Shown: positions 23,506 to 35,324 of the stretch, one piece after another
Layout of the letters: each line of letters begins with the position of its first letter
Numbering within the stretch: the first letter of the stretch is position 1
Source of the DNA: Torymus aiolomorphi
Taxonomy: Eukaryota; Arthropoda; Insecta; Hymenoptera; Torymidae
Length of the DNA: 64,000 nt
Assembly: GCA_036365515.1 (NCBI GenBank)
Contig: CM070876.1
Location: 104,288,810-104,352,809, forward strand
Direction: 5' to 3'
Notes under the pieces: generated by a model
What the model saw: the letters and a program-made list of their open reading frames with translations, nothing else
The model's database searches: none
What the model was told of the DNA's origin: nothing
Position numbers and translations under genes: made by a program

Positions 23506-24414
23506 ATTTATATTTTTTCTAAGTTGTTTGAAAATAAATTTTTGATCTTCATTTAATTTTGTAAACATATCTTCGAATATTTCCTTTCTAATTGAAATTA
23601 TTTTACTATCGTATTTTATATCATTTATGATGGGATCAGGTTCAGGTAATCCAAAATCTGTACAAGATAAATCTTCCAACAATAATAATTTACTTATATG
23701 ATCTAAAGCTAAGTTATCTTTATTTTCATGAAAATCTTCACTAAAGTATTTTTTAAAATTTTCCCAAATAATATTGACTTGAATATTTTCTGTTAGTAGA
23801 AACGAAGTAAAAAATTTACGTAATTGAAAAGGTAACATGATACGACATGCTTCTTCAAAAATTTTTTAAATTTGTAAATCGTTTTCTATTAAATCCATTG
23901 CAGTCGCAGCTTCTTTATGAGTATTATACGTTACACTTTTATATGTACGTAAATCTTTAAAGGAAGTAGTGCATTTTATAAGACTTAATATTAATTTTAA
24001 AGCGAATCCTACAGAATCTTTTGGTGATACTATATTTAAACGTCCAATAGCATAAAGTTTTTGTTCACGTTCACGTTTTACCCAAACTTTTTTTGCGTTA
24101 AATATATAATAATGCGGTATATTAACGTATTTTATATTATTTGGAAATTTATCATTTTTATTCAAGTCAAACGACACTGTTAAAGTTGTTTTCCAATTAT
24201 CAAGAGCATTTACTTCATAATTTTCTTCAAAAACAATTTTTTGTTGATTTTCTGTATGAATTGCTAAACGGATAACAGTATGACTCCTTCCATATAAGGG
24301 AAATTTTTGTAACCGCCATGCTGCTTCCATTGGGCTCAAGTACCGGCCATCAATATATTCAGTAATTTCATCATATATTCCATTTCTTTTGTCATCATTT
24401 TTTTTAATGTACAA
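23506..24414 (-). pseudogene. Helitron region between Rep and helicase
   Basis: Two frames, 23866-24414 and 23510-23838. The first has EYIDGRYLSPMEAAWRLQKF and YGRSHTVIRLAIHTE, the conserved block following the Rep catalytic domain in Helitron RepHel proteins. The second has LPFQLRKFFTSFLL, then IIWENFKKYFSEDF and KLNEDQKFIFKQLRK, the lead-in to the helicase. A frameshift near 23850 separates them, and another near 24340-24414 separates the first from the Rep frame to its right. The coding sequence runs into the LTR-like insert at 23505. Confidence 0.85.
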
Positions 24415-25952
24415 AAAGCTCTATCACTACCTTTATGTATATAATCAAAAATATATTTGATGCTTTGAATTGAAGCACAATATTCAACATTAATATGACA
24501 TTTATATTTTTCTAATAAAAATTTATTGAAAGGAACTACCATTGAATTAAGTCCTGGAATAATTTTTTTATTTCTTTTAAGTCGATATGTGTAATTATCA
24601 GAAGAATTATTTGTTCGTTTATATTGACGATAACCATTTTTTTTAAATGTTGTTGACGATTGAAAAGGCTTAGGAAAATTTTTTTTACAAACGTCTTTAC
24701 ATTTATCGTAACACGGAGAATTTTCACTATGTGGTCCATGTAACATATGTTTTATAACTAATTTTTGTAATTTTTTATCATTATTTAAAGGTATCTCAGC
24801 AGAAATGTGTTTATTAATAGCTTCTGGTGTCATTAAATTATTTTTATGATTTAATGTTACTACAAGATGTGCATACGGTAATCCTCTTTTCTGAAATTCA
24901 ATAGTATACACATAAGCTAAAGGATTTCCAAAAATTTGATGGTTTTCTATATCATTAAGTAAACACTTAAATTTTGTATAAAATAATCTAACTGTAATAT
25001 TTGGTATATCGTTGCGCGTAGTTCCGATAGGAAATGTCGTTAATACATTTTTTAATTCTTTCCACTTAGGATTACACGTCATAGTTATAAATAAATCAGG
25101 TCGACCAATATTTCTTACTATTGCCATTGCATCTTGATAATGTTGCTGCATACATCTAGGACTACCTATATATGTTGCTGGTACTACAAAAATATTTCCT
25201 AGTCTTTCTTTTTTTTCAAAATTTTCTGATATATTTAATGCACTATTTATAACATGATCCCTCAAACCTTGATAACATTCAGTACGTAATTTTTTTTGTT
25301 TCTGCCTAAAATAATTCGTTCTATTGTTTTCTATCACAATATAGGCATGTAAAAAGAATTGTTGGGTTAGTCTCCCTCCAAATAAAAGTGGATTGAAATT
25401 TTCTGAATTTGGTCTATAAGCTAATCTACAAGAATGGTGCTGTAATATTGTTAGAAGGTTTCCTTTTGAATCATATGGTTTTACAGTATAATCAATACTC
25501 CAGCCTAAATCTCCTGAAGGAAAAAATAATGGAAATACCATTGGGTCAACATGATGTGATAATTTCCTTAAATATGTGTATTCTTTTTCATTAGAACTCA
25601 TTTTCGGATAAACGTATAGATCATAATTATGAGGGATTTCTGATTTGGAAATAATTATAGCTGCACATTCTGACGATAATGGTTTAGTATAATTATGTTT
25701 TTGGTTATTATTCTTATGAACAAAATAACATTTATAATTTGAAAGTTTCTCTGTATTAGTTATTTCGTGTAAATATTTATACTGTTTAGCACTAATTACT
25801 ATTTAAAACTTCAGTCAATAATTTTAAATGTTCTTGAGTTAAATCTTTATGACTCTTTATTTTCATTTCAATTGCAGTATTGTCATCATATATATATATA
25901 ATTGACCACACAAAGGTTTTGCATTTTTTTTGGTAATAAAGTATTTAACGTT
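24336..25952 (-). pseudogene. Helitron Rep (rolling-circle replication initiator)
   Basis: The open frame 24336-25601 is the Helitron-like N domain: DPMVFPLFFPSGDLGW at residues 19-34, QDAMAIVRNIGRPDLFITMTC near 155, and YIFDYIHKGSDRAF near the end, which has the two-tyrosine Rep signature. The HUH motif region reads LPYAH (about residues 241-245), with Tyr where the family has the first His. Coding sequence continues upstream through 25602-25800 in the same frame (PLSSECAAIII) and, after a frame change near 25800, to the Polinton edge at 25952 (TLLPKKMQNLCVVNYIYIYDD). Rep would nick and rejoin DNA ends. Confidence 0.9.
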
Positions 25953-26347
25953 AGTAGTAACAAGCCCCATATGGAGAGACACCGTTTCCCCCCACCCCCC
26001 TTTTTCCCGGTGGTGTCTCTCCATATGGGGATAGCATAAGTTGGGGGTCCGTATAGCGCACCCCCCACCGGTCGTCTATGCTGAAGGGGCCCGTCGATAT
26101 GGATTTACCCCCTCTTCCTACCCCTCATGCTCCGAGTAAGACAGGTGCGGGTCATTTTCGTTTCTTATCGCCACTTGCCTATGTTTTTTTATGGAAGAGA
26201 GGAGTGTGGATGGGATGGTGTTTATAGGATGTTTTGAATAAAAAATATAAATTTTGCATATTACAATTTATTTAGCAAAGCTTACAGAATATTTATACGT
26301 AGTAAATAAATTATTATAAACTTATGTAAGTATGAACTAGAATTTCA
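25953..26347 (+). repeat. Polinton left TIR with terminal hairpin
   Basis: Complementary to 43970-44361 with few mismatches. Within it, CCCCATATGGAGAGACACC (25965-25983) is perfectly inverted at 26011-26029 around a CCCCCC/TTTTT-rich loop of 27 bases, so the extreme end can fold on itself. Confidence 0.93.
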
Positions 26348-26371
26348 TAAACGAAATAATATATACAAATT

Positions 26372-28009
26372 TTATTTAGGAACAGATTTTTTTAATTGTT
26401 TTGGTGGTAGTGGTGGTACACTGTGTGTACGAGCCATTAAGGTGTGGCCCCCTAGTTGGTCAGTCAGGTCCATTGTCGTTTTCATATCAGCGATACAGTG
26501 GAAGGCTGGATTGCCGAACGGTACAAGCTTGACAATCATGTCGTGTGCTAAAGATTTGTCTCCGTCCGCGTTTTGTGCCTCTTTTATTCTCCATGCACCC
26601 TGGAGAATGTTCTTGTGTAGTGCATTGCGGAACATACCAGATGCAAAATGGAACATGCTGTAAACAAATTATTAACAGCGTTAAGATTTTATATTTTAAA
26701 ATTATTTAAAGTTTTTGATTATGAAAAATATTAAGCAGTAAAAAATTTAATTTAAGAATTTAAAAAATATAAAAGAAATGTTATTTTTCGATTAAAAAAG
26801 TCTACATTTAAGAAATTATAAGAAGCAAATATATAAAGCAAAGTTATTTAAGAAAAAAGTCAATTTATAACACACGAAACATATACTTACTATCCTTGAG
26901 TGTACACCTGCAAATCAAATAGTTTCTTTGATATCCTCAGTACGTCCTTCCTTGTCACCTTGGTTCCGTTTTCGTCTAATTGTAGTTTTTTGGATAGACT
27001 TCCGCGTGGTCCAATAGCTACTTGTATTGCACTGTAAAACTCCTCTTCTTTTAATTCGAATAAAGGCGTTGTTAATATTTTTTCGTTTATTTTTAAAATT
27101 TCTTCGGCCCATTTATAATCCAATTGAACCGATTTCCAGATTGTTTTTTTTTTTAATACCACTATCCAGTCGCTCCACACAATCTATTATAAGCATCGTT
27201 AGTTCATATGCCTTATACGTCTTTATATAAGGGATAGTTAGTTCAGAGTTCGCTGCAGTGAAAGGACTGTATTTGCGTCTTTTTCCTTTATAGATTGTAT
27301 CAGCAGAAGGCTCGATTACGCTGGAGTCATCACCATCGTCATTCATGCTTGCAGGACTACGTTTTACACGGTGGTGGTGGTCAATGGTGTCTATGTTTTC
27401 TTTTAAATTAATTTCGACCACTTTACTTTCTTCATTTAAACTCCAGATCTCGTCTGTATTCGTTGAATTCAAATTTGCGAGAATTTCATTCACTTGCAGC
27501 ACTTTAAACGATTCACGATCACTTTCCATTATTTCACTGTTTTGGGTTTCTGTCAAACTCTCATGGTAGAGTTTGTCAATATCCGCAGGGTCTAAATTTT
27601 TTAAAATTTCATCTACCACATTTAATGAGATTTCTGTTTTTTCTGTAGATGGTTCGACTTTTTCATAAGTCTCGGTAATCATCTCGTCTAACCAATTGTC
27701 ATTAAGTTGACCACTATCACCTTTATTTTCCGCAACACTTTTCACACTGTTATCACTATCACTTTCAAGAATCTGATCTATACCTTTCTCGAAATTCTAC
27801 GTAACACTTGGCTCGCTGTTTACACCTTCACACAGAATCTCATCTATATAGCTCTCGAAATTTTGTGCCTCATCGATGCCTAATGATGGTAGCTGTAGCT
27901 GGCTCGCTTTCTCTTCTGTGTTGCCGGGTTGGTCTGTGTATTGATATGCAAGCGGATTAAAAATTTCGATGGGATCTGTTATAAGGTTTCCGAGTTCGAA
28001 AAGTTCCAT
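26372..28009 (-). pseudogene. Polinton left-end gene with intron, unknown function
   Basis: On the minus strand, an ATG at 28009 opens an acidic protein (ELFELGNLITDPIEIFN). An in-frame TAG lies near 27795 and a shift in a T/A run near 27145-27155; between them is LNVVDEILKNLDPADIDKLY. The end of exon 1 has LKEEEFYSAIQVAIGPRGS and KKLFDLQVYTQG. A 233-bp intron, 26658-26890, has GTAAGT at the donor and TTGTTTACAG at the acceptor and joins in frame to MFHFASGMFRNALHKN; the protein ends KQLKKSVPK. Total about 460 codons. No family is recognised. It reads away from the other genes. Confidence 0.6.
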
Positions 28010-28052
28010 TTTTATGGCGGTTCTACTGTTACCCACGAGAACGAAATTAGAA

Positions 28053-28355
28053 ATGAGACGATCCTCTGCTTCTTCTTTGGCGGGATACTTCGGGGTGGGG
28101 AGGTCAGGGAAATTGCAGTCTTATCAACGGCTCTTGGAAAAGACCCGCAGCTGTCTATCGGTGGTCAAGCGTCTTGGGAAAAATATGCTGTTGTATCGTA
28201 AAACCGCACGATTTGCTCCGTATTGGTCTGAAGAGAGGCGTTGTCTTATCGATTTTGTGGAGCTAAAAAGGACATGTGAGGGCGAGAATATTGGTAAACG
28301 TTACCTTAAAATTTGGAGATTGTGGGTGTTTAGGAGCGTAAATGGAAAGCTGTGA
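28053..28355 (+). CDS. small basic hypothetical protein
   Basis: ATG at 28053 opens 100 codons ending TGA at 28353-28355. The product is Arg/Lys-rich with aromatic residues (RRSSASSLAGYFGVGRSGK, YWSEERRCLIDFVELKR). It lies head-to-head with the minus-strand gene that starts at 28009, so the 43 bases between them could hold a shared promoter. I recognise no family. A chance frame cannot be excluded. Confidence 0.35.
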   Translation: MRRSSASSLAGYFGVGRSGKLQSYQRLLEKTRSCLSVVKRLGKNMLLYRKTARFAPYWSEERRCLIDFVELKRTCEGENIGKRYLKIWRLWVFRSVNGKL

Positions 28356-28663
28356 TAGACAACAGCCGTTGCAGTGTATCCGATTTTCTTAATCCACGCT
28401 GCCCCCAATAACCGTTAATCTGTATACTACCGCTTAAGAACCGCGTACACCTGGCTCTTGCTACTCAAGACTATAGGTGATAAAATGGGGTAAAAACGGT
28501 TAGTGTTGAATAGGTCATGTACCTACACCTTTTCCTTGCGATATCGAAACTATATTGGGTATTTACCATAGTGTTGTATCCAAAAAAATTTCGTATATAA
28601 AGCACTAGTTGGGGTGGTAAATGAGCACAGTCTGCTTAAATTCGAACAGTGCTACAGTTCCCC

Positions 28664-28934
28664 GATGAGAAACATAAGCGAGGATAGTTTGCGTATGGTG
28701 ATTTTCCGCATCGCGAATGCATTGCGGTATAGGAATTCGAAAGTTTATCGACGGTGTGATTTCGAGTGGCGTCGAAGGGTTCGACGTATGGTGTGTGTAC
28801 AATTAGAACGCGAGTTAAACTATTCCCCGTCATGCTCGAGTTTTCGTGAAATAGCGCGATTTCATAGAATTTTCTTTCGTACAAATGAACTGGCGGTGCG
28901 ATCTACGGCGGAACATTTGACAGTGTGCAGATGA
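28664..28934 (+). CDS. small basic hypothetical ORF
   Basis: ATG at 28664 begins 89 codons rich in Arg and Cys (MRNISEDSLRMVIFRI, then FEWRRRVRRMVC). A good donor, GTGGTAAGTTTTG, follows at 28985, and an acceptor (TTTTTACAG) lies at 29434, so this could be a 5' exon region for the next gene, but the frames do not join across that intron in any phase I tried. Low support. Confidence 0.28.
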
Positions 28935-29434
28935 CACACATACCTGGTCTCCAAAATTTAATGATTCAATATCAAGAATATTGTGGTAAGTTTTGAACAC
29001 TGATTAGATATTTCTTAAAAACAGTCGTAAGATTTCCAATTAGCCATTATCAACAACTGTGTTGAAAATTGTAGTTTATGCTTATTTTAAAAAAAAGTGT
29101 AAATAAAACAGATATTTACATTTATAATTTTATAAAATATTTTCTGCCGTAATTTACGGGGTTGCAATAGTACGCTATTTTTATGCAATGTGATTTTAAG
29201 AACGATTTTGTTTTTCAAGAAGATTATAATTTAAAAAATGCAACAAATAAATAAGCTTTTTTTATGTTTTTATCTCGATATTTATACTATTACAGTGTAT
29301 ATTAAAAAAAGACTATTATTTAAAAAAAAAAAAAAATGTATGATTAAATAATCTGTTTTATTCAAATATTTACATTGGTACATGTGTATTTTATTTGTTT
29401 TAATGAAATTTAAATAAAATTTTTATTTTTACAG

Positions 29435-30103
29435 CTCTTGACTCTGTTGAATGACGACTCCGATGTGTATGAAATCGATGCTGTCGCGGGTGGGCACTGG
29501 AGTAACGAGGACGCAGAGAGAAATGATCCCGGTACGAGTGATAGTTGCTCAACATGCTATGAACCTGTTCGTGAAAATTCTGTGCAAAGACAGGGAAGTG
29601 TAACAGAAGAGCAAGTCGTTGAACACACAGACGAAGATTCAGCGCAACTTCTAGAAATATCTATGGAGCAGACCGAAAGAGCACCTATAGAAGAGAGTGA
29701 AGAAGAAGAAGAAGAAGAATCAACTGAGCGCACAGAAGACGAGCAGCAGCAGCAACAACAGCAGCAGCAAGAACAGGGCGATATAGTTGAAGAGACACCC
29801 GAAGAGGATAATATCTCATCGTCAGAGTACGAGTCCGAGAATGACGAGGACGACTCGAGGATCGCAGGTCATATAGCCGGCGGACAGTTGACCAGAACGT
29901 TGTTAATGAACTATTTAGAGCCGACTGTGCAAGTGGCTCAATCAATTAGCAGAGTGGCACAGACCGATGTCTTCCAAGACCCTGGTTACTTGGGAGAAAC
30001 GGACGAGGCCGAACCCTCGACTTTAACAAATAGAAGACGACCGAGGGCCATGGTGATTTATGATTTTTATACTAGACGCGAGAGAGAGCGAGATCGATCC
30101 TAG
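29435..30103 (+). CDS. acidic Glu/Gln-rich protein, probable 3' exon
   Basis: The frame opens directly after an acceptor (ATTTTTATTTTTACAG, ending at 29434) and runs 222 codons to TAG. It has an EESEEEEEEESTERTEDE run at about residues 85-102, a short poly-Gln run, and a C-terminal RRERERDRS basic end. The structured part is near the C-terminus (TRTLLMNYLEPTVQVAQSI). There is no ATG near the beginning in this frame, so a spliced upstream exon is likely. Function unknown; acidic nuclear or scaffold-like protein is only a guess. Confidence 0.45.
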   Translation, partial: LLTLLNDDSDVYEIDAVAGGHWSNEDAERNDPGTSDSCSTCYEPVRENSVQRQGSVTEEQVVEHTDEDSAQLLEISMEQTERAPIEESEEEEEEESTERTEDEQQQQQQQQQEQGDIVEETPEEDNISSSEYESENDEDDSRIAGHIAGGQLTRTLLMNYLEPTVQVAQSISRVAQTDVFQDPGYLGETDEAEPSTLTNRRRPRAMVIYDFYTRRERERDRS

Positions 30104-30237
30104 CATCGAGTCGTTGATAGAACACGAATGACCTACCATCGGTTCGACGCAAATAGACTCCTTGATCGTCGTATAAATGAGTGTGAGTAGAGAGAATTAT
30201 AGTTTATTTATAAAGTTATTTTCTGGTGTGATAGAGT

Positions 30238-30474
30238 GTGTTTTTTTATGAAGTAATTCGTCGCGATGAAAACGGTGTGGACACCATCGCGCGCCACGAT
30301 TCGTCGACTCTCGATGTATATGTGGAGAGAATCCGTTACTGTCGCCGCGTGCAAGAGTTGAGATGGTTTCACACGCAAATACAAAATCAAAACTCTCCGC
30401 TCTACACAGAGAATGATTTGGAAGATTTATTGGACAGAGTGCACGAAGCATTTGACGGGCATCCGGAAGAATAA
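30238..30474 (+). CDS. small acidic hypothetical protein
   Basis: Frame of 78 codons starting with a GTG-encoded residue after a stop; no ATG occurs near its start, so translation would need an upstream exon or non-AUG start. The content looks protein-like (VDTIARHDSSTLDVYVERI, then YTENDLEDLLDRVHEAF). TATAAAT at 30172 is 65 bases before it. It precedes PolB and could belong to its 5' exon. Unknown function. Confidence 0.35.
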   Translation: MFFYEVIRRDENGVDTIARHDSSTLDVYVERIRYCRRVQELRWFHTQIQNQNSPLYTENDLEDLLDRVHEAFDGHPEE

Positions 30475-30584
30475 TAAAATTTTTAAAAAAATTGACATGA
30501 TTATTTTATATTTTCCAACTAATAAAAAAAATGAAAAATTTTTGTTATTCGTCTTGTTTTTATATTATTTCCCTTCTTTTATAG

Positions 30585-33500
30585 CGTACGGTGAGAGCGA
30601 GTCTTCTCTCAGCGCGATAACATCGGGGACCGACAGCACTGCTGGTCCTATGCAAACAGGTGGTGGCAGAGACAATACTAGCGGCGAGCGTGTAGTCGAA
30701 GATGTGGCAAACGACAATGCGATAGAGCCACCAGGTACCAGATTTATGGTGAGCGACGAGAGAAATCATTATCTTCAGCGGTTTCGCGTAAATGCCCGAA
30801 GATATACACTACGAGTGCTAGATCCACCAAAAAATTTCAACTTCGTTTTATGGTTGGAGTTAGCAATGCGAGACATTCACGCGTTTTTGATATCTTTAGG
30901 GGATGTCGACGATTTGTTGGGTGTAGCCATTAGTAGCGAGTACTTTACTCAGGGTAGTGCGGGAATGTCTTTACGGCCGATAGCTAATTTTACACATGAT
31001 GATTTGTGGGAGGTTGTAAGTAGTGTGGTTCAAAGTAACCCGGAGTTTCACGTGGATGAAAGTTTTATTTTAGAAGCAACGTACTTTAAAATGCCCGTGG
31101 GTCAGGGTCACAAACGGAAAATTTTAAATGTAGATGTAGTTGGACAACGGTCGTTAGTCGCGATAAAAAATACCGATAATCTGTGTTTGCCTCGTGCTTT
31201 AGTAGTTGGTGAGATGCATGCAGAGCTAAAAACGAACGTGACAAAAGAGACAACAAAATTATGGACAAATATTTGAGATGGAAGACGTTCGCTCCAAAAA
31301 GAGAAAGCCATAAAGTTGTCGCGTGACGCTAAAGTAGTTGTACCATTGATTGGATGTGGTTTTCGCGAGATTAAAAAATTTCAAGAGTATTACGCGAGAC
31401 GTGGAATAGCAATCGTTGTATATGATAGGGAGACGTTTGGTTCGGGAGAACGGCCATTTTTCGATGGACGTCCAATGATAAGCGTTGATAATCCTAATTT
31501 TATAAATTTATATCATGATGAGGAGAATCGTCATTTCGACACTATATTAAATTTAGTAGGTGCAGCGCAAAGTAAATTTTTTTGTAAATATTGTAACAAA
31601 CGCTATCATCATGTGGACCAGCACACTTGTGCCTCGGTTTGTGCCTGCTGTTTTGTGACACCTGCTTGTAAAACAGACGGTGGGGTAGTGAAATGTCAAG
31701 ATTGTATGCGAAATTTTTTAAGCGAACATTGTTATAATAATCACAAAACAGAGGGGTCGTACAAAACGAGAAATAAGAAAATTTGCGATTTGATAAAAAT
31801 GTGTACTGCGTGTAACAAGCGTTTTCACACTCATCGCGGTAAACACGAGTGCGGGGTTTTCTATTGTAAGCTCTGTCGAATGAGGCATTCGGTCAATAGT
31901 CTGTTTCATAAAGCCTGTAACCTCCTCGAGGTGGCCTAAAGATAAGAAATATCTATATGTATTTTATGATTTCGAGACGCGGCAAGAGGATCCGTACAAG
32001 AATCATCCGATGACGCTCGAGCACGTGCCTACACTCTGTATAGCCCAGCAGGTATGCTCAGATTGCATACAAAACGACAACATGACCCAACGATGCAACA
32101 CTTGCGGCACGCGTGAGCACGTGTTTAAAGAAAAACCCATAACGGAATTTCTAGAACTGTATTTACGAAAAAAAACAATTTTTCAAAAAATTTTATGTAT
32201 CGCGCACAATGCCGGAGGTTTCGACCCGCAATTCATTTTGAGAGAGATTGTCAAGACGCGTAAAGATGTTATACCTACACTTATACTCAACGGGCGAAAC
32301 ATTGTGACGCTACAATGTGGGCGAACAACATTTAGCGATAGTTTGAATTATTTTCACATGAAGTTGAGTGCATTGCCAAAGGCGTTTGGGCTCCCACCGA
32401 GTGCGAAGAAGGGGTATTTTCCTCATTTCTTTAATACTGTGAAGCATGCTGATTACATCGGTGCACTACCGAAAGCTCGATACTACGCACCGGATTCTAT
32501 GGCTGATCAGGAGCGTCGTGTCTTTTACGATTGGTACAATAAAATACCGCGCGACTATGTTTTTGATTTTAAGAAAGAGATCGAAGATTATTGTCGTATG
32601 GATGTTGAAATTTTGAGGCGTGCGTGTATAGCCTTCAGGGAAATATTTTTGAACGTCGGTAAAGTTTGTCCGTTTACCGAAGCGTCAACCATAGCGAGTG
32701 CGTGCTCGTTAGTCTATAGAAAAATGTTTTTAAAGTTGCAAACTATTGGTATTATGCCGCCGCGTGGATACCGCCGAAGTGACAATCACTCGCAAAAGTC
32801 GATCGAGTGGTTGCTTCAGTGCGAGCGTGAATTTGGTCGAGAAATAATTCACGCCGGTCGAGCACGCGAGTACCGTCTTCCCGAGGGTTTTTTAGTAGAT
32901 GGTTATTTGCCGCCCGTCGACAACTCTAACAAAAAAGGTATTGTATTTGAATACGAGGGTTGCTACGTGCACGGATGTCCGAAATGTTTCGTACAAAATC
33001 GTGACAATCGTCTAGTGTTTGGTAATACTTTCGATGAGGCGTGCGAAAATACACTCGCCAAGTTAAACAAAATTCGAGTATGCGGCTACGACGTTATGTG
33101 TATTTGGGAATGCGAGTTTGACAATGTTAAACGCGACAATCCCGAAATTGCGGAATACGTGAAAAATCATCCGATAATGAGTCGTATAACGCTGAATCCA
33201 CGCGATGCTTTTATTGGGGGGCGTACCGAGAACATAATACCATTTTACAAGGTAAAAGATGGTGAAAAGATAAAATATACAGATATTTGCTCTATCTATC
33301 TGTACGTGTGTAAGCGAGGCAAATTCCCTGTCGGTCATCCGTGTGTATATGTTGGGGATGAGTGTAAGGAGCTTACGGGCGGTGATGATAACAATCTGAG
33401 TCTAGTGGAGGGATTGGACAAGTGTAAAGTCTTACCTCCACGCAACTTATATCTACCACTACTGCCTATGAAAATGCATGGTCGTCTTTTGTTTGCTCTC

Positions 33501-34626
33501 TGCCGATCCTGCTGCGAGGAAGCGTGTGAAAACGACTGTAATCACGAAGAAATTGCCGATCGCGAATTTACAGGTACTTGGGTCGCGGACGAACTGCGGA
33601 AAGCTATTGATCTCGGCTATCGTGTGACGAGTATCTACATTATTTGGCAATACGAGACAACGAGATTCGACGGTGAGAGTGGGGGTCTCTTTGCCGAGTA
33701 CGTAGATACATTTGAAAATTAAACAGGAGGCGAGCGGTTGGCCGGAATGGTGCACAGATGAAGAGTCAAAAAGTCGTTATTTAGACGAGTACAAGCAAAA
33801 CGAGGGAATCGCATTGGAAAGAGATAAAGTCATTAAAAACAGTGGGTTGCGATCTATCGCCAAACTCTGTTTAAATTCATTCTGGGGTAAATTCGGTCAA
33901 CGGTCAAACTTGAAACAAACAGAGGTTGTAAAAACCCGTGAGATGTTATTGAGGCTCCTAACGTGTCCGGATAAAGAAGTATTGAGCATTTTACCTGTGA
34001 ATGATGAAAACCTGTATGTCAACTGGCAATTTCGTGAGGAAGCCGTGATGTCAGAACCGCCTACAAACGTTGTCATAGCCGCCTATACAACGGCTCAAGC
34101 GCGATTAGAGCTATACAGTCACATGGAGAAGCTAGGCACGCGTCTGTTGTACTGCGATACAGACTCGTGTATTTTTGTGAAAGATGAAAACAAAATCCCC
34201 GAGGAATACGAGCCACCGTTGGATAATTTGTTAGGTGAGATGACGGACGAACTCGAGAGTTACGGAGAGGGTACTTAAATCGACACAATGATCTCCGCGG
34301 CGCCAAAATTTTATGCTTATCGCGCGATCACACCCTCGGGTACAATCGTAGAATGCTGTAAAGTTAAGGGAATAAGTTTAAATTTTAAAAATTCTTTAAA
34401 AATAAATTTTGACTCTATAAATGCCCTGGTCGTGGACAATTTTGACAACAAAGTACAAGACCCTGGCGATAAAGTCACGATTAGAATTAATTTTAAGTCT
34501 ATCAAACGCACTTGTACACACGATGTTGTAACGCACGACGAAGTCAAAACATGTGCCACGGTCTTGAAAAAAAGGCGCTATATATCTTCCGGTCAGTCCT
34601 TACCGTTTGGCTACAAATGTAATTGA
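30585..34626 (+). pseudogene. Polinton protein-primed DNA polymerase B
   Basis: An acceptor-like TTCTTTTATAG ends at 30584; the first ATG after it is at 30650. N-terminal domain: NFVLWLELAMRDIHAFLIS. A Cys-rich insert follows (CKYCNKRYHH). Exonuclease motifs: YDFETR at about 31965, HNAGGFDPQF at 32204 and YCRMDVEIL near 32590. Polymerase motifs: DICSIYLYV near 33280 (the family has SLYP, so two positions differ), LNSFWGKFG near 33870 and YCDTDSCIF near 34150. The enzyme would replicate the element from its ends. The reading is broken by a stop at 31274, shifts near 31935 and 33715, and a stop at 34276. Confidence 0.93.
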
Positions 34627-34901
34627 TTTTTAAAATTTGGTTGAAAATAAAAAATCTACAAAAATTCAAAAACACTACAACTCTTTTTCTCACCACCCCC
34701 TCCAGTTTTAAGTGTCGTAAAGAAATAGATTCTCAACAAAAACAAATATCGGTGAGCACAACATTGTAATGTTATACACTTTTATTTATCGTACCATTAT
34801 TATGTAATACACAACTATTTAAGAAAAAGTTATTTGCCACTAAATTCGACACTTGAACCACCTTTGTAAATCATAAATAGTTCATACTTATTCGCAGCGT
34901 C

Positions 34902-35221
34902 CTAAAGGCTGGTGAAAAAATTTTCATCTTGAACATGTGCTTCCGAAACTCTTTTTGCCATGAATACGTCAAATTCACTCTCTAATTCAGCCACAACTTT
35001 TACTCCGAATTTGGTATTCACAGACTTCAAGCTTGTTATCTTATAAAGATGGCCCTCGTTCAGATCGACCAACCTTTTCGTTGGGAGAAATCCTTCATGG
35101 GCGATCGCGTTTAACTTTGAAAGATCCATCTGAAACAAAATGTTTGCTGATGATTAATATTAAATTAAGAAAAAAGAATAAAGATTGAAATATCTTTTTT
35201 AATAATAATATGCTTACCTTA
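34902..35221 (-). CDS. small OB-fold-like Polinton protein with 5' intron
   Basis: The coding exon 34902-35138 gives about 75 residues from the ATG at 35129 (MDLSKLNAIAHEGFLPTKR). The middle, LVDLNEGHLYKITSLKSV followed by KFGVKVVAELESEFDVF, has the alternating strand pattern I associate with a small Polinton-linked protein thought to resemble OB-fold single-strand DNA-binding proteins; that is inference. The ATG directly follows an acceptor (TTTTGTTTCAG), and a donor (AAG then GTAAGC) lies at 35219-35221, giving an intron of about 90 bp on the minus strand. It is convergent with PolB. Confidence 0.5.
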
Positions 35222-35324
35222 GAATTTTTTAATTTTTTTTTTCTCGATTCGTTGATAGAGTGAGGATTGCGAGGTTTTTTTCAATCCTTTTGCGAGGAGC
35301 TGCCAGAATTCAACTGTTGGGTGC

